DNA of 14,280 nucleotides from contig JADFGE010000026.1 in assembly GCA_022567855.1 (NCBI GenBank), forward strand, positions 1-14,280, read 5' to 3'. The translations under genes were made by a program, and so were the position numbers. The notes under the pieces are model-generated. The model saw nothing but the letters and a program-made list of their open reading frames with translations, had not been told where the DNA came from and made no database searches. This stretch comes from Planctomycetota bacterium. Lineage in GTDB: Bacteria > Planctomycetota > Phycisphaerae > Phycisphaerales > SM1A02. Position 1 is the stretch's first letter; each line of letters starts with the position of its first letter. Shown here piece after piece: positions 7,436-13,440 of this stretch.

Positions 7436-7792
7436 TCACGGCATCTCGATGCGGTCCAACGTGAAGCCGGAGTTATCAACCGCTTTTGCCATCGCTTCCT
7501 TCGTCGCCGGCATCGTCGGGTCCAAGACCATGACAACCTTGCCTGTACCCAGATCAATAATGATCTTCTTTATACCCTCGATCTTTTCAAGCTGACCTTC
7601 CAGATTCGTCGCACAAAACGGGCAGGCCATGCCCTTGATCCACATCGTGGCGACCGGTCCGGTGGGCATCGCCTCGTCGTTGACCGCGGCGAGGTCAACT
7701 TGGCCTTGCCCCTGCATTGACGCCGATTGTTGCTCGTTGCACCCAACCAATCCGAGGGCCAACACGCTATGAAGAATGATCATGCGATTCAC
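7436..7792 (-). CDS. HMA-domain lipoprotein (heavy-metal binding)
   Basis: A 118-residue protein with a lipoprotein signal (LALGLVGC, lipidated Cys at C18), a flexible linker to ~45, and a heavy-metal-associated domain at ~47-117. The metal motif is GMACPFC (C57, C60), matching the GMxCxxC of CopZ/MerP/ATPase HMA domains; the GIKKIIIDLGTGKVVMVLD and AMAKAVDNSGF segments fit the ferredoxin-like fold. It would bind Cu(I), Hg(II) or a similar soft metal at the periplasmic face of a membrane; which metal cannot be told. The GTG start at 7792 is chosen because AAAGGGA lies 7 nt upstream; an ATG three codons later is the alternative. It sits between a Cys-rich exported protein gene and an outer-membrane barrel gene, all on the minus strand, suggesting an envelope metal-handling unit. 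Confidence 0.88.
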   Translation of the reverse strand: MNRMIILHSVLALGLVGCNEQQSASMQGQGQVDLAAVNDEAMPTGPVATMWIKGMACPFCATNLEGQLEKIEGIKKIIIDLGTGKVVMVLDPTMPATKEAMAKAVDNSGFTLDRIEMP

Positions 7793-7799
7793 GATTCGT

Positions 7800-7806
7800 T
7801 CCCTTT
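7800..7806 (-). promoter_or_regulatory. ribosome binding site selecting a GTG start
   Basis: AAAGGGA on the minus strand, 7 nt before the GTG of the HMA lipoprotein gene. The next ATG in frame would leave a 16-nt gap, so this site favours the GTG. Confidence 0.6.
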
Positions 7807-7897
7807 ACAAATATCTCATTGTCATCAAACGTCACAACAGCGCAGCGAAACGCTGCCTGCTGCAGATCAACAGTAATACAAACTTCGCACGCTGCGG

Positions 7898-8335
7898 CTA
7901 GACGATGAGCAAACAGCTCAATCCAAGAAGTGACGCGGTGTGACCGCCGGGTGGGCGTTGCGATGCGCGCAACCAAGATTGCAATTGAACAGGAAACCGC
8001 CGCGCATCGAATTGATCGCACGACTGTGCCTGGCAATGATTAGAGCTCTTCACGCGGCGTTGATCGAGGAACAACTGCACAATGCCGACCAATGGACGGC
8101 AGCATTGGCACTCGCACGTTCCCAGATGCACACAACATGCCAGAGGGGTATCAACCGCCTCTGAGTTCAAGGCAGGCTGAGGTTCATCATCATCGCAATA
8201 CGTTTGCCCGCCGCACGTGGCCGATGAGCCGGTCAGGTTTGCAGCGTTGGACGCGCCCACCACACGCCACGAATCGCCCAGCGCGATCGTCGTCGCAACG
8301 ATCAGGAGAATCACAAGTGGTCGAACCTTCGCCAT
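7898..8335 (-). CDS. Cys-rich exported hypothetical protein
   Basis: A 145-residue product with a good signal peptide (MAKVRPLVILLIVATTIALG, ~28 residues) and eleven cysteines in the mature part at 41, 47, 67, 68, 74, 76, 78, 79, 101, 106 and 141, including the dense cluster CCVHLGTCECQCC. I do not recognise the family. The cluster could bind metal or form disulfides. A GGAGG lies 4 nt before the ATG, one of the clearer ribosome sites in the window, which supports this frame and start over the two overlapping minus-strand frames. The last ~50 residues look less constrained and the true protein could have been shorter before a frameshift. It is followed after 105 bp by the HMA lipoprotein gene, so it is probably the first gene of a three-gene unit. 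Confidence 0.55.
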   Translation of the reverse strand: MAKVRPLVILLIVATTIALGDSWRVVGASNAANLTGSSATCGGQTYCDDDEPQPALNSEAVDTPLACCVHLGTCECQCCRPLVGIVQLFLDQRRVKSSNHCQAQSCDQFDARRFPVQLQSWLRASQRPPGGHTASLLGLSCLLIV

Positions 8336-8339
8336 ACGG

Positions 8340-8344
8340 CCTCC
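8340..8344 (-). promoter_or_regulatory. ribosome binding site of Cys-rich gene
   Basis: GGAGG on the minus strand, 4 nt before the ATG at 8335. It supports the chosen start, although the spacing is shorter than ideal. Confidence 0.5.
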
Positions 8345-8410
8345 ACCCTACCTTGGGCAACTCAGCGATTGTAGAGCGAGCCCTACTCCAAAGCGAGACT
8401 TTTATCCCCA

Positions 8411-8436
8411 ATAGCTGCGCGGTGGCAACCCGCAGA
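8411..8436 (-). repeat. REP-like repeat, copy B (inverted)
   Basis: On the minus strand this reads as the same element as copies A and C over 26 bases with two differences (TC[T/C]GCGGG... and ...CGC[A/G]GCTAT). It ends 21 bp before the GTG of the HUH transposase gene and points opposite to copy C. It also lies in the upstream region of the divergent Cys-rich gene. Confidence 0.8.
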
Positions 8437-8457
8437 CTCTTGCGTCATACTGCCGCC

Positions 8458-8949
8458 GTGCCTGTCTACCTGTTGACGTTCCATGCCTATCGCTCCTGGA
8501 GACCCGATCATCCCAAGGGATATGTGCGCCAAGGCCACGGAATCCTCCCGCCGGATCATGCTATGGCCAAGCAATACGATCGAAACGCGACACATCCGCA
8601 GGTAACATTCGACAACGATTTGCAGCAGATTCTCGTCGAAGGCACACGCGACATCTGCGATCGCAGAGATTGGCGGCTGCACTACGTCGCAACCGAGCCG
8701 ACGCACATGCACGCACTGATCAGTTGGCTGGACGATACGCTTCATTGGAAGTTTGTTCGCGACACGCTCAAGCGCCTCCTTGGCATGATGCTCGCCCAAC
8801 ATACGCAAACAAAGGGACGAAAGTGGTTTGTGCGCAAAGGGAGCAGGAAGCGCGTGCGCGATCAGGCCCACTACGATTACCTTATGAACGAATACTTGCC
8901 CAAGCACAGCGGCCGGCGGTGGTCTGAGCGGGTTCAAGGGGGAGTGTGA
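8458..8949 (+). CDS. RAYT-like HUH (Y1) transposase
   Basis: A 163-residue single-domain protein of the IS200/IS605 TnpA-like superfamily, in the group associated with REP repeats. It opens with VPVYLLTFHAYRSW and PDHPKGYV, close to the LTxHxYxxWxPxxxxG opening of this group. The HUH pair is H83-M84-H85 in EPTHMHALISW, which binds the metal for single-strand nicking. The catalytic tyrosine is probably Y139, Y141 or Y146 in HYDYLMNEYLPKH. Such enzymes cut and join single-stranded DNA at hairpin ends. The frame is open back to 8092, but homology begins at the GTG at 8458; the upstream part is antisense to an exported-protein gene. No strong Shine-Dalgarno is seen. Inverted REP-like repeats lie 21 bp before and 17 bp after it, the usual setting for a RAYT gene. 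No second transposon gene (tnpB) is present. Confidence 0.82.
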   Translation: MPVYLLTFHAYRSWRPDHPKGYVRQGHGILPPDHAMAKQYDRNATHPQVTFDNDLQQILVEGTRDICDRRDWRLHYVATEPTHMHALISWLDDTLHWKFVRDTLKRLLGMMLAQHTQTKGRKWFVRKGSRKRVRDQAHYDYLMNEYLPKHSGRRWSERVQGGV

Positions 8950-8966
8950 ATTCTCAGGGGGCTAAG

Positions 8967-8996
8967 ATCCGCGGGTTGCCACCGCGCGGCTATCGC
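8967..8996 (+). repeat. REP-like repeat, copy C
   Basis: Identical over 30 bp to copy A (6431-6460) and inverted relative to copy B (8411-8436). It begins 17 bp after the transposase stop. Confidence 0.88.
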
Positions 8997-9040
8997 ATAC
9001 AACAGGTTCAACAGTTCTCGCTCTACCTGCCTCCTCTTCC

Positions 9041-9056
9041 TCCGTGCCTCCGTGCC
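9041..9056. repeat. 8-bp tandem repeat, two units
   Basis: TCCGTGCC is repeated twice within a pyrimidine-rich stretch (9021-9065), reading GGCACGGA on the minus strand. Unit length and the GGCA start match the tandem repeat after the S1 gene. It lies 31 bp before the glycyl-tRNA synthetase ATG, in its leader. Confidence 0.6.
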
Positions 9057-9087
9057 TTTTCGTCCATCCCCAGCTACCATCCTCGCC

Positions 9088-10773
9088 ATGAGCACCACCG
9101 CCCCGGAAACGCCCAATACCTCCGCCGCCAAGTCGATGGAGGACATCGTCGCGCTGTGTAAACGCCGTGGCTTTATCTTCCCCGCTTCAGAAATCTATGG
9201 CGGCATCAACGGGTTCTGGGACTTCGGCCCGCTGGGTGTTGAACTGAAAAACAACCTCCGCGATGCGTGGTGGCATGACATGGTCCGCTGCCCCCCCGCC
9301 GGTCCCGATGGTGAAATGCTAACCATCGTCGGACTCGATTCAGCCATCATCCAAAACCCCAAAGTCTGGGAAGCCTCCGGCCACGTCGGCGGATTCAATG
9401 ATCCGATGGTGGATGACAAGGAGACGAAGCAGCGATTCCGAGCGGATCACCTGTGGGGAGTCGTCCAACTTGAGCATCCCGATCGTTCCTACGACGACAT
9501 GGTGGTCATTGGGAACGCCTTGATATCAGAAGGACGAGCAAATCTACTTTGCTCATTTGTGGCGCCGAGCCTCGGGGAAGCGATCGAATTCCTGGAGACA
9601 GCGAAGCCAAAGGCGGTAAACGGCCTTCGAATTCATAACGTGTGGGACGTGCCAGAAGCTGGCGTATCAAGGCTTGACGGAATCCTCCTTCGAACCGGCG
9701 ACACACCCAAGACTTTGTTCGACTGCGTTGCAATTCCCGTGCCCCTTGCGGTTCAAGAGCGCGACTTTGAGTACATCCCGTCCCCGTTCACTGGCAAGAG
9801 AGGAGCCTTGACCGCACCACGTCAATTCAATTTGATGTTCAAGACGCACCGCGGAGTTCTCGAGGACGATGAGTCACTTTGTTATCTCCGGCCTGAAACT
9901 GCTCAGGGCATCTTCCTCAACTTCAAGAACGTCATCGACACGCAGCGTGTGAAGGTCCCCTTCGGCATCGCGCAGATCGGCAAAGCGTTCCGCAATGAAG
10001 TCACGCCGCGCAACTACATCTTCCGTTCACGTGAATTCGAGCAAATGGAGATGGAGTTCTTCTGTCACGAATCCGAAGCTAAGAAGTGGTACGACTTCTG
10101 GGTGCAGACGCGCCTTGATTGGTGGAAGTCGTTAGGCATCAGTGCAGACAACCTCCAGCGCCGCGACCATGATGCAGCTGAGCTCGCGCACTACTCAACC
10201 GCGTGCGCGGATGTCGAGTACCGCTACCCCTTCACCTCCCCCGGATTCGGTGAGCTGGAAGGCATCGCCCATCGCGGCTGCTTTGACCTCACCCAGCATC
10301 AAGAACATAGCGGCGCGAAGCTGGCGTACTTCGATCAGGAGCGAAACGAGCATTACCTGCCGCACGTGATCGAACCGGCGGCGGGGCTCAGTCGCGGCGT
10401 GCTCGTCCTCCTTTGCGAGGCCTATACACCAGACCCCGAGCGCCCGAGCAAAGTGTACATGAAGTTCCATCCCCGGATGGCGCCGATCAAAGCCGCCATA
10501 TTCCCATTGGTCGCCAAGGAAGGCATGCCGGAGGTTGCGCAGAAACTCTACGACGAGCTTCGCACCAAGTACGCGGTGCAACTTGACGTCAAGCAAAACA
10601 TCGGCAAGCGTTACGCACGGATGGACGAAGCGGGCACGCCGTATTGTTTCACGATTGACGGCCAAACGCTTGAGGATCAGACCGTCACCGTGCGCGAGCG
10701 CGACACGTCAAGCCAGGAGCGGATCAACATCGATCAGGTCGGGTCGTACCTGGCTGAACGAATCGGTGGTTGA
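9088..10773 (+). CDS. glyQS: glycyl-tRNA synthetase, single-chain class II
   Basis: Charges tRNA-Gly with glycine as a homodimer. The 561-residue protein has the GlyRS opening (ALCKRRGFIFPASEIYGG, then GFWDFGPLGVELKNN), the GHVGGFNDPMVD segment, RPETAQGIF with R268, motif 2 FRNEVTPRNYIFRSREFEQM (R302, E304), ELEGIAHRGCFDLTQH, and motif 3 EPAAGLSRGVL (R436). The anticodon-binding domain fills ~458-555. Between RADHL (118-122) and TAPRQFNLMFK (242-252) sits a ~118-residue insertion without CxxC pairs. The ATG at 9088 is preferred to an in-frame GTG at 9052, because the added residues come from a repeat-containing pyrimidine-rich leader and look unlike protein. No Shine-Dalgarno is evident, as is common in planctomycetes. 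The next gene begins 2 nt after the stop. Confidence 0.95.
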   Translation: MSTTAPETPNTSAAKSMEDIVALCKRRGFIFPASEIYGGINGFWDFGPLGVELKNNLRDAWWHDMVRCPPAGPDGEMLTIVGLDSAIIQNPKVWEASGHVGGFNDPMVDDKETKQRFRADHLWGVVQLEHPDRSYDDMVVIGNALISEGRANLLCSFVAPSLGEAIEFLETAKPKAVNGLRIHNVWDVPEAGVSRLDGILLRTGDTPKTLFDCVAIPVPLAVQERDFEYIPSPFTGKRGALTAPRQFNLMFKTHRGVLEDDESLCYLRPETAQGIFLNFKNVIDTQRVKVPFGIAQIGKAFRNEVTPRNYIFRSREFEQMEMEFFCHESEAKKWYDFWVQTRLDWWKSLGISADNLQRRDHDAAELAHYSTACADVEYRYPFTSPGFGELEGIAHRGCFDLTQHQEHSGAKLAYFDQERNEHYLPHVIEPAAGLSRGVLVLLCEAYTPDPERPSKVYMKFHPRMAPIKAAIFPLVAKEGMPEVAQKLYDELRTKYAVQLDVKQNIGKRYARMDEAGTPYCFTIDGQTLEDQTVTVRERDTSSQERINIDQVGSYLAERIGG

Positions 10774-10775
10774 GA

Positions 10776-11333
10776 ATGTCGTTCGTGGAGCCGATCACAT
10801 TCTGGGAGGCCTACCGCGACCAGCTTCGAGCGCTCGGCTCCTGGGCGGCATACCAGATAAGTACTGAATGGACGAAGATTGCCACCGAAGCTGCGATTGA
10901 AACATGCAATGAGTTTGGATTGGTGGCAGACCGTGAGTACCTTCGACTCGACGTGATGGGGTATCACCAGACGCGCCCCGGCACTTGGTACGACTGGCAC
11001 CTGCGGGTCGCCTTTGAGCACGAGAACGGCGACGACTGGAACGATGAACTGTGCAAGCTGGCGCATGTGGTCGCAGACTTGCGAGTCCTCGTTGCATACC
11101 ACGACTACACGAAATCCGAGGATCCGCTCCCGAGATTGCAGAGAGAGGTTGATCGGCTCGGCGAGCGACTTCATCGCGTGCCGAACTCGACTTGGTTGTT
11201 CATCTTCGGACCACGGCAGTCAGCCCCCGAGCGGAGATTCATGGCCTACACGCTCGATTTGTCGATGCAACTCACCGCCCTCCGTGATGAAGCTCCCCTG
11301 GCGCCACGGGACTGGCCGGACTGGCGCGCGTGA
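10776..11333 (+). CDS. hypothetical protein downstream of glyQS
   Basis: A 185-residue soluble protein that starts 2 nt after the glyQS stop and is therefore probably co-transcribed. I do not recognise the family with certainty. Residues 55-108 show strand (YLRLDVMGY), strand (WYDWHLRVAFEHE), helix (WNDELCKLAHVVADL) and strand (RVLVAYHDY), with D59, E81, E83, E91 and K94. This order and spacing recall the PD-(D/E)xK nuclease core in which the lysine has moved to the helix; that is an inference from pattern only. The C-terminal half has another strand (TWLFIFGPR, 139-147). No signal peptide or membrane segment. TTG at 10770 is an alternative start but overlaps the glyQS stop without gain. Confidence 0.65.
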   Translation: MSFVEPITFWEAYRDQLRALGSWAAYQISTEWTKIATEAAIETCNEFGLVADREYLRLDVMGYHQTRPGTWYDWHLRVAFEHENGDDWNDELCKLAHVVADLRVLVAYHDYTKSEDPLPRLQREVDRLGERLHRVPNSTWLFIFGPRQSAPERRFMAYTLDLSMQLTALRDEAPLAPRDWPDWRA

Positions 11334-11485
11334 TCCCGCTCGGGAACCAACCGGCGAAACCAGCATCCGTCGCGCGCGTCACAAACCTACCGAGACCTAA
11401 CTGATCGCTGAGCTGATACGTTCAACACCGCCATCTTCCTCCGGTCGTCGCCGCCAAGACATGGGCTGCGGCGACTTGTTCTGCG

Positions 11486-12652
11486 CTATGAGCGGCCACG
11501 ATGGATGGCGTCGGCGCCGAACTTGCTTTTGATCGTATCGGTAACGGCGTCCAATCGGCGGTGACGATCATCCGTTCGTTGGGTGAACAGATTGAACTGC
11601 TCAACTTCATCGGTGAATTGGCTTATCCCAACGCCGATCAGTCGCACGGGCTGAAATTCGGTCGCGGCCCAGGCGTCAAACAGATCGCGGGCTTCGGCGC
11701 AAATCAGATCCGTGCGATCGGTCGCCTCGTGAAACGTGGTCGATCGCGTGATGGTTTGGAAATCACCGAATCGAATCTTCACCGTGATCGTTCTCCCTCG
11801 AAGATCACCCTTGCGCAAGCGCATGGCCACCTTCTCAGCTTGGCTTCGCAGCACGTTGCGTACATCATCAGGATCAGCTCGATCCTCATCGAAGGTCTGT
11901 TCTTGACTGATGCTTTTTATAGCTTGGTCGGTGATAACCGGGCGATCATCTTCACCGCGACAAAGGCGATGGAGCTTTCGGCCGAGCGATCCGAAGTGTG
12001 ACTCGAGCACGTTGCGCGGCCATGGTTGAAGATCGCCGAAGGTGCGGACGCCGAGGCTGAGAAGTTTCTGTTCGGTGGCAGGCCCGACGCCCCACATCTT
12101 GGTGATCGGCAGCTTGGTGATCGCCGGTTGGATCGAATCAGGCTCGATCACGGTCAGTCCGTCTGGCTTGTCGAGATCAGAGGCGAGCTTGGCTAGGAAC
12201 TTGTTGGGGGCAACGCCCACCGAGGCAGTCAGGCCCAGTTCATCCCGGATGTGGCGCTTGATTCGCCCCGCGGTTTCTCGAGGCGTGCCGTGGATTCGGG
12301 CGGAGCCGGTCATGTCGAGGAAGGCCTCGTCAATACTCAGCGGTTCGACGAGTGGGGTAAACGACTCGAGAATCGCAAAGACCTGCCGCGAAACCTCGTT
12401 GTAACGCTGGCGGCGGGGCGGCAGAACCACGGCCTGGGGGCACAACCGCCTCGCCATCGCCATGGGCTGAGCTGAGTGACAGCCGAACGTCCGAGCTTCG
12501 TACGATGCGGCCGCCACCACGCCGCGGGGGCCGGCGCCGCCTACGAGCACGGGTCGGCCCCTTAGCTTGGGCTCATCACGCTGCTCGATGGCGGCGAAGA
12601 AGGCGTCCATATCGACGTGAAGGATGACGCGCGGGAAAGGCACCGGAATCAT
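11486..12652 (-). CDS. dinB: DNA polymerase IV (translesion, Y family)
   Basis: Low-fidelity polymerase that copies past damaged bases, in the cytoplasm at stalled forks. The 388-residue protein has the Y-family catalytic residues D14 (HVDMDAFFAAIE), D108 and E109 (LSIDEAFLD), the YEARTFG and RYNEVS segments, the ASVGVAPNKFLAKLASD motif, helix-hairpin-helix KMWGVGP, and the little-finger domain (~245-350, starting near SISQEQTFDED). QFNLF at 352-356 fits the beta-clamp binding consensus. The ATG at 12652 opens directly before the first strand; the frame continues upstream to 12940 with nothing recognisable, so I leave that out. No LexA-type box is obvious upstream. It converges with the glyQS unit (152 bp between stops) and is divergent from the bactofilin gene. 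Confidence 0.96.
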   Translation of the reverse strand: MIPVPFPRVILHVDMDAFFAAIEQRDEPKLRGRPVLVGGAGPRGVVAAASYEARTFGCHSAQPMAMARRLCPQAVVLPPRRQRYNEVSRQVFAILESFTPLVEPLSIDEAFLDMTGSARIHGTPRETAGRIKRHIRDELGLTASVGVAPNKFLAKLASDLDKPDGLTVIEPDSIQPAITKLPITKMWGVGPATEQKLLSLGVRTFGDLQPWPRNVLESHFGSLGRKLHRLCRGEDDRPVITDQAIKSISQEQTFDEDRADPDDVRNVLRSQAEKVAMRLRKGDLRGRTITVKIRFGDFQTITRSTTFHEATDRTDLICAEARDLFDAWAATEFQPVRLIGVGISQFTDEVEQFNLFTQRTDDRHRRLDAVTDTIKSKFGADAIHRGRS

Positions 12653-12891
12653 CGTACCGTACTGTGACGGTCGCCGACCTCGCTCACTACAGCAACCAGC
12701 CCGGTGCAGACCGCGGCGGGCTTGGTGCGCAAGACCTTGGCACGACAGAATATACGTCGATTCTTCTGCCCGGCCCCACGGGCGGTGAGGATTCGGTAGC
12801 ATGTCGGTTCTGCAACAAGGAGTCGCGGCTCCGTGAGCCCACGCGGCCGATTGCGTTTGTAGCCTCTTGACACCTCCAAGGAGACCCATCG
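12653..12891. promoter_or_regulatory. divergent spacer between dinB and bactofilin
   Basis: This 239-bp stretch should hold the promoters of both genes. No clear -35/-10 pair or SOS box was found by eye, and open frames in it show no recognisable protein. AAGGAG at 12878-12883 is the bactofilin ribosome site, 8 nt before the ATG. Confidence 0.4.
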
Positions 12892-13320
12892 ATGGATGAC
12901 AGAACCTCCGAGTACGGCACGATTCTGGGTGCCGATGCAAAGTTCAAAGGCGACCTGTCGTTCGACTCCGCGGCGAAGATCCTCGGCAATTTTGAGGGCG
13001 CGATCAAAGCCAAGGGAAAGGTGTTCATCGCCGATGGTTCCACCTGCAAAGCGACGGTGACGGCGAAAGAGATCGAGGTCGAAGGCCACATCCAAGGCAA
13101 CGTGCAGGCCACCGAGCGGGTCGAGATCAAGCCGAGCGGCCGAATCACCGGCGACATCATCGCGGCCAGGATGTCAATGGCCGATGGGGCGTCAATCGAG
13201 GGACACGTGCAAATTGGCCCGGCCGGGGCGACCGGCGCCAAGGCCAGCGCGTCCGCGGAAATGAAGCCGACGGCCCGACCGCAGTCAGTCAGCCCGGCCC
13301 AAGCGGCCAGAGTGAAGTAG
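12892..13320 (+). CDS. bactofilin
   Basis: A 142-residue polymer-forming cytoskeletal protein (bactofilin/DUF583 family). Residues ~10-112 carry the short beta-helix repeats with G and V/I at regular intervals: ILGADAKFKGDLSFDSAAKI, LGNFEGAIKAKGKVFIADGS, EIEVEGHIQGNVQATERVEI, PSGRITGDIIAARMSMADGA. These form a right-handed beta-helix that assembles into filaments without nucleotide, usually at the inner membrane, where they scaffold cell-wall or polar machinery. The ~30-residue tail is rich in Ala, Pro and Lys and probably disordered, as usual. Start chosen by AAGGAG 8 nt upstream. A second bactofilin-like gene with a zinc ribbon follows 120 bp downstream on the same strand, so the two may act together. 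Confidence 0.93.
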   Translation: MDDRTSEYGTILGADAKFKGDLSFDSAAKILGNFEGAIKAKGKVFIADGSTCKATVTAKEIEVEGHIQGNVQATERVEIKPSGRITGDIIAARMSMADGASIEGHVQIGPAGATGAKASASAEMKPTARPQSVSPAQAARVK

Positions 13321-13418
13321 GAAAGCCCACGGCGGACCGCAGCATAAACTCATGGACGAGGTGCTGTGTGTTCGATCATAAACCGGGCCGAGGCCCGCTT
13401 CGGGTATGTTGGAACCAC

Positions 13419-13426
13419 AAGGAGGT
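13419..13426 (+). promoter_or_regulatory. strong but distant Shine-Dalgarno
   Basis: AAGGAGGT is a full match to the 16S tail, but its end is 14 nt before the ATG at 13441, longer than the usual 5-9. A TGA in frame at 13432-13434 excludes a longer reading, so the ATG stands. Confidence 0.5.
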
Positions 13427-13440
13427 GGAACTGACCGGCC

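Noticed and set aside
8360..8400. Promoter for the Cys-rich/HMA unit using TACAAT on the minus strand
   Set aside because: A TACAAT box exists, but the nearest TTG-type -35 candidate is only 12 nt away and no MerR-type dyad with proper spacing was found.
8092..8457. Upstream extension of the transposase frame
   Set aside because: The added residues show no family match, cross a REP copy and are antisense to an exported-protein gene with its own ribosome site; homology begins at the GTG at 8458.
12653..12940. N-terminal extension of dinB
   Set aside because: DinB proteins begin a few residues before HVDMDAFF; the extension has no similarity and overlaps the bactofilin ribosome site and start.
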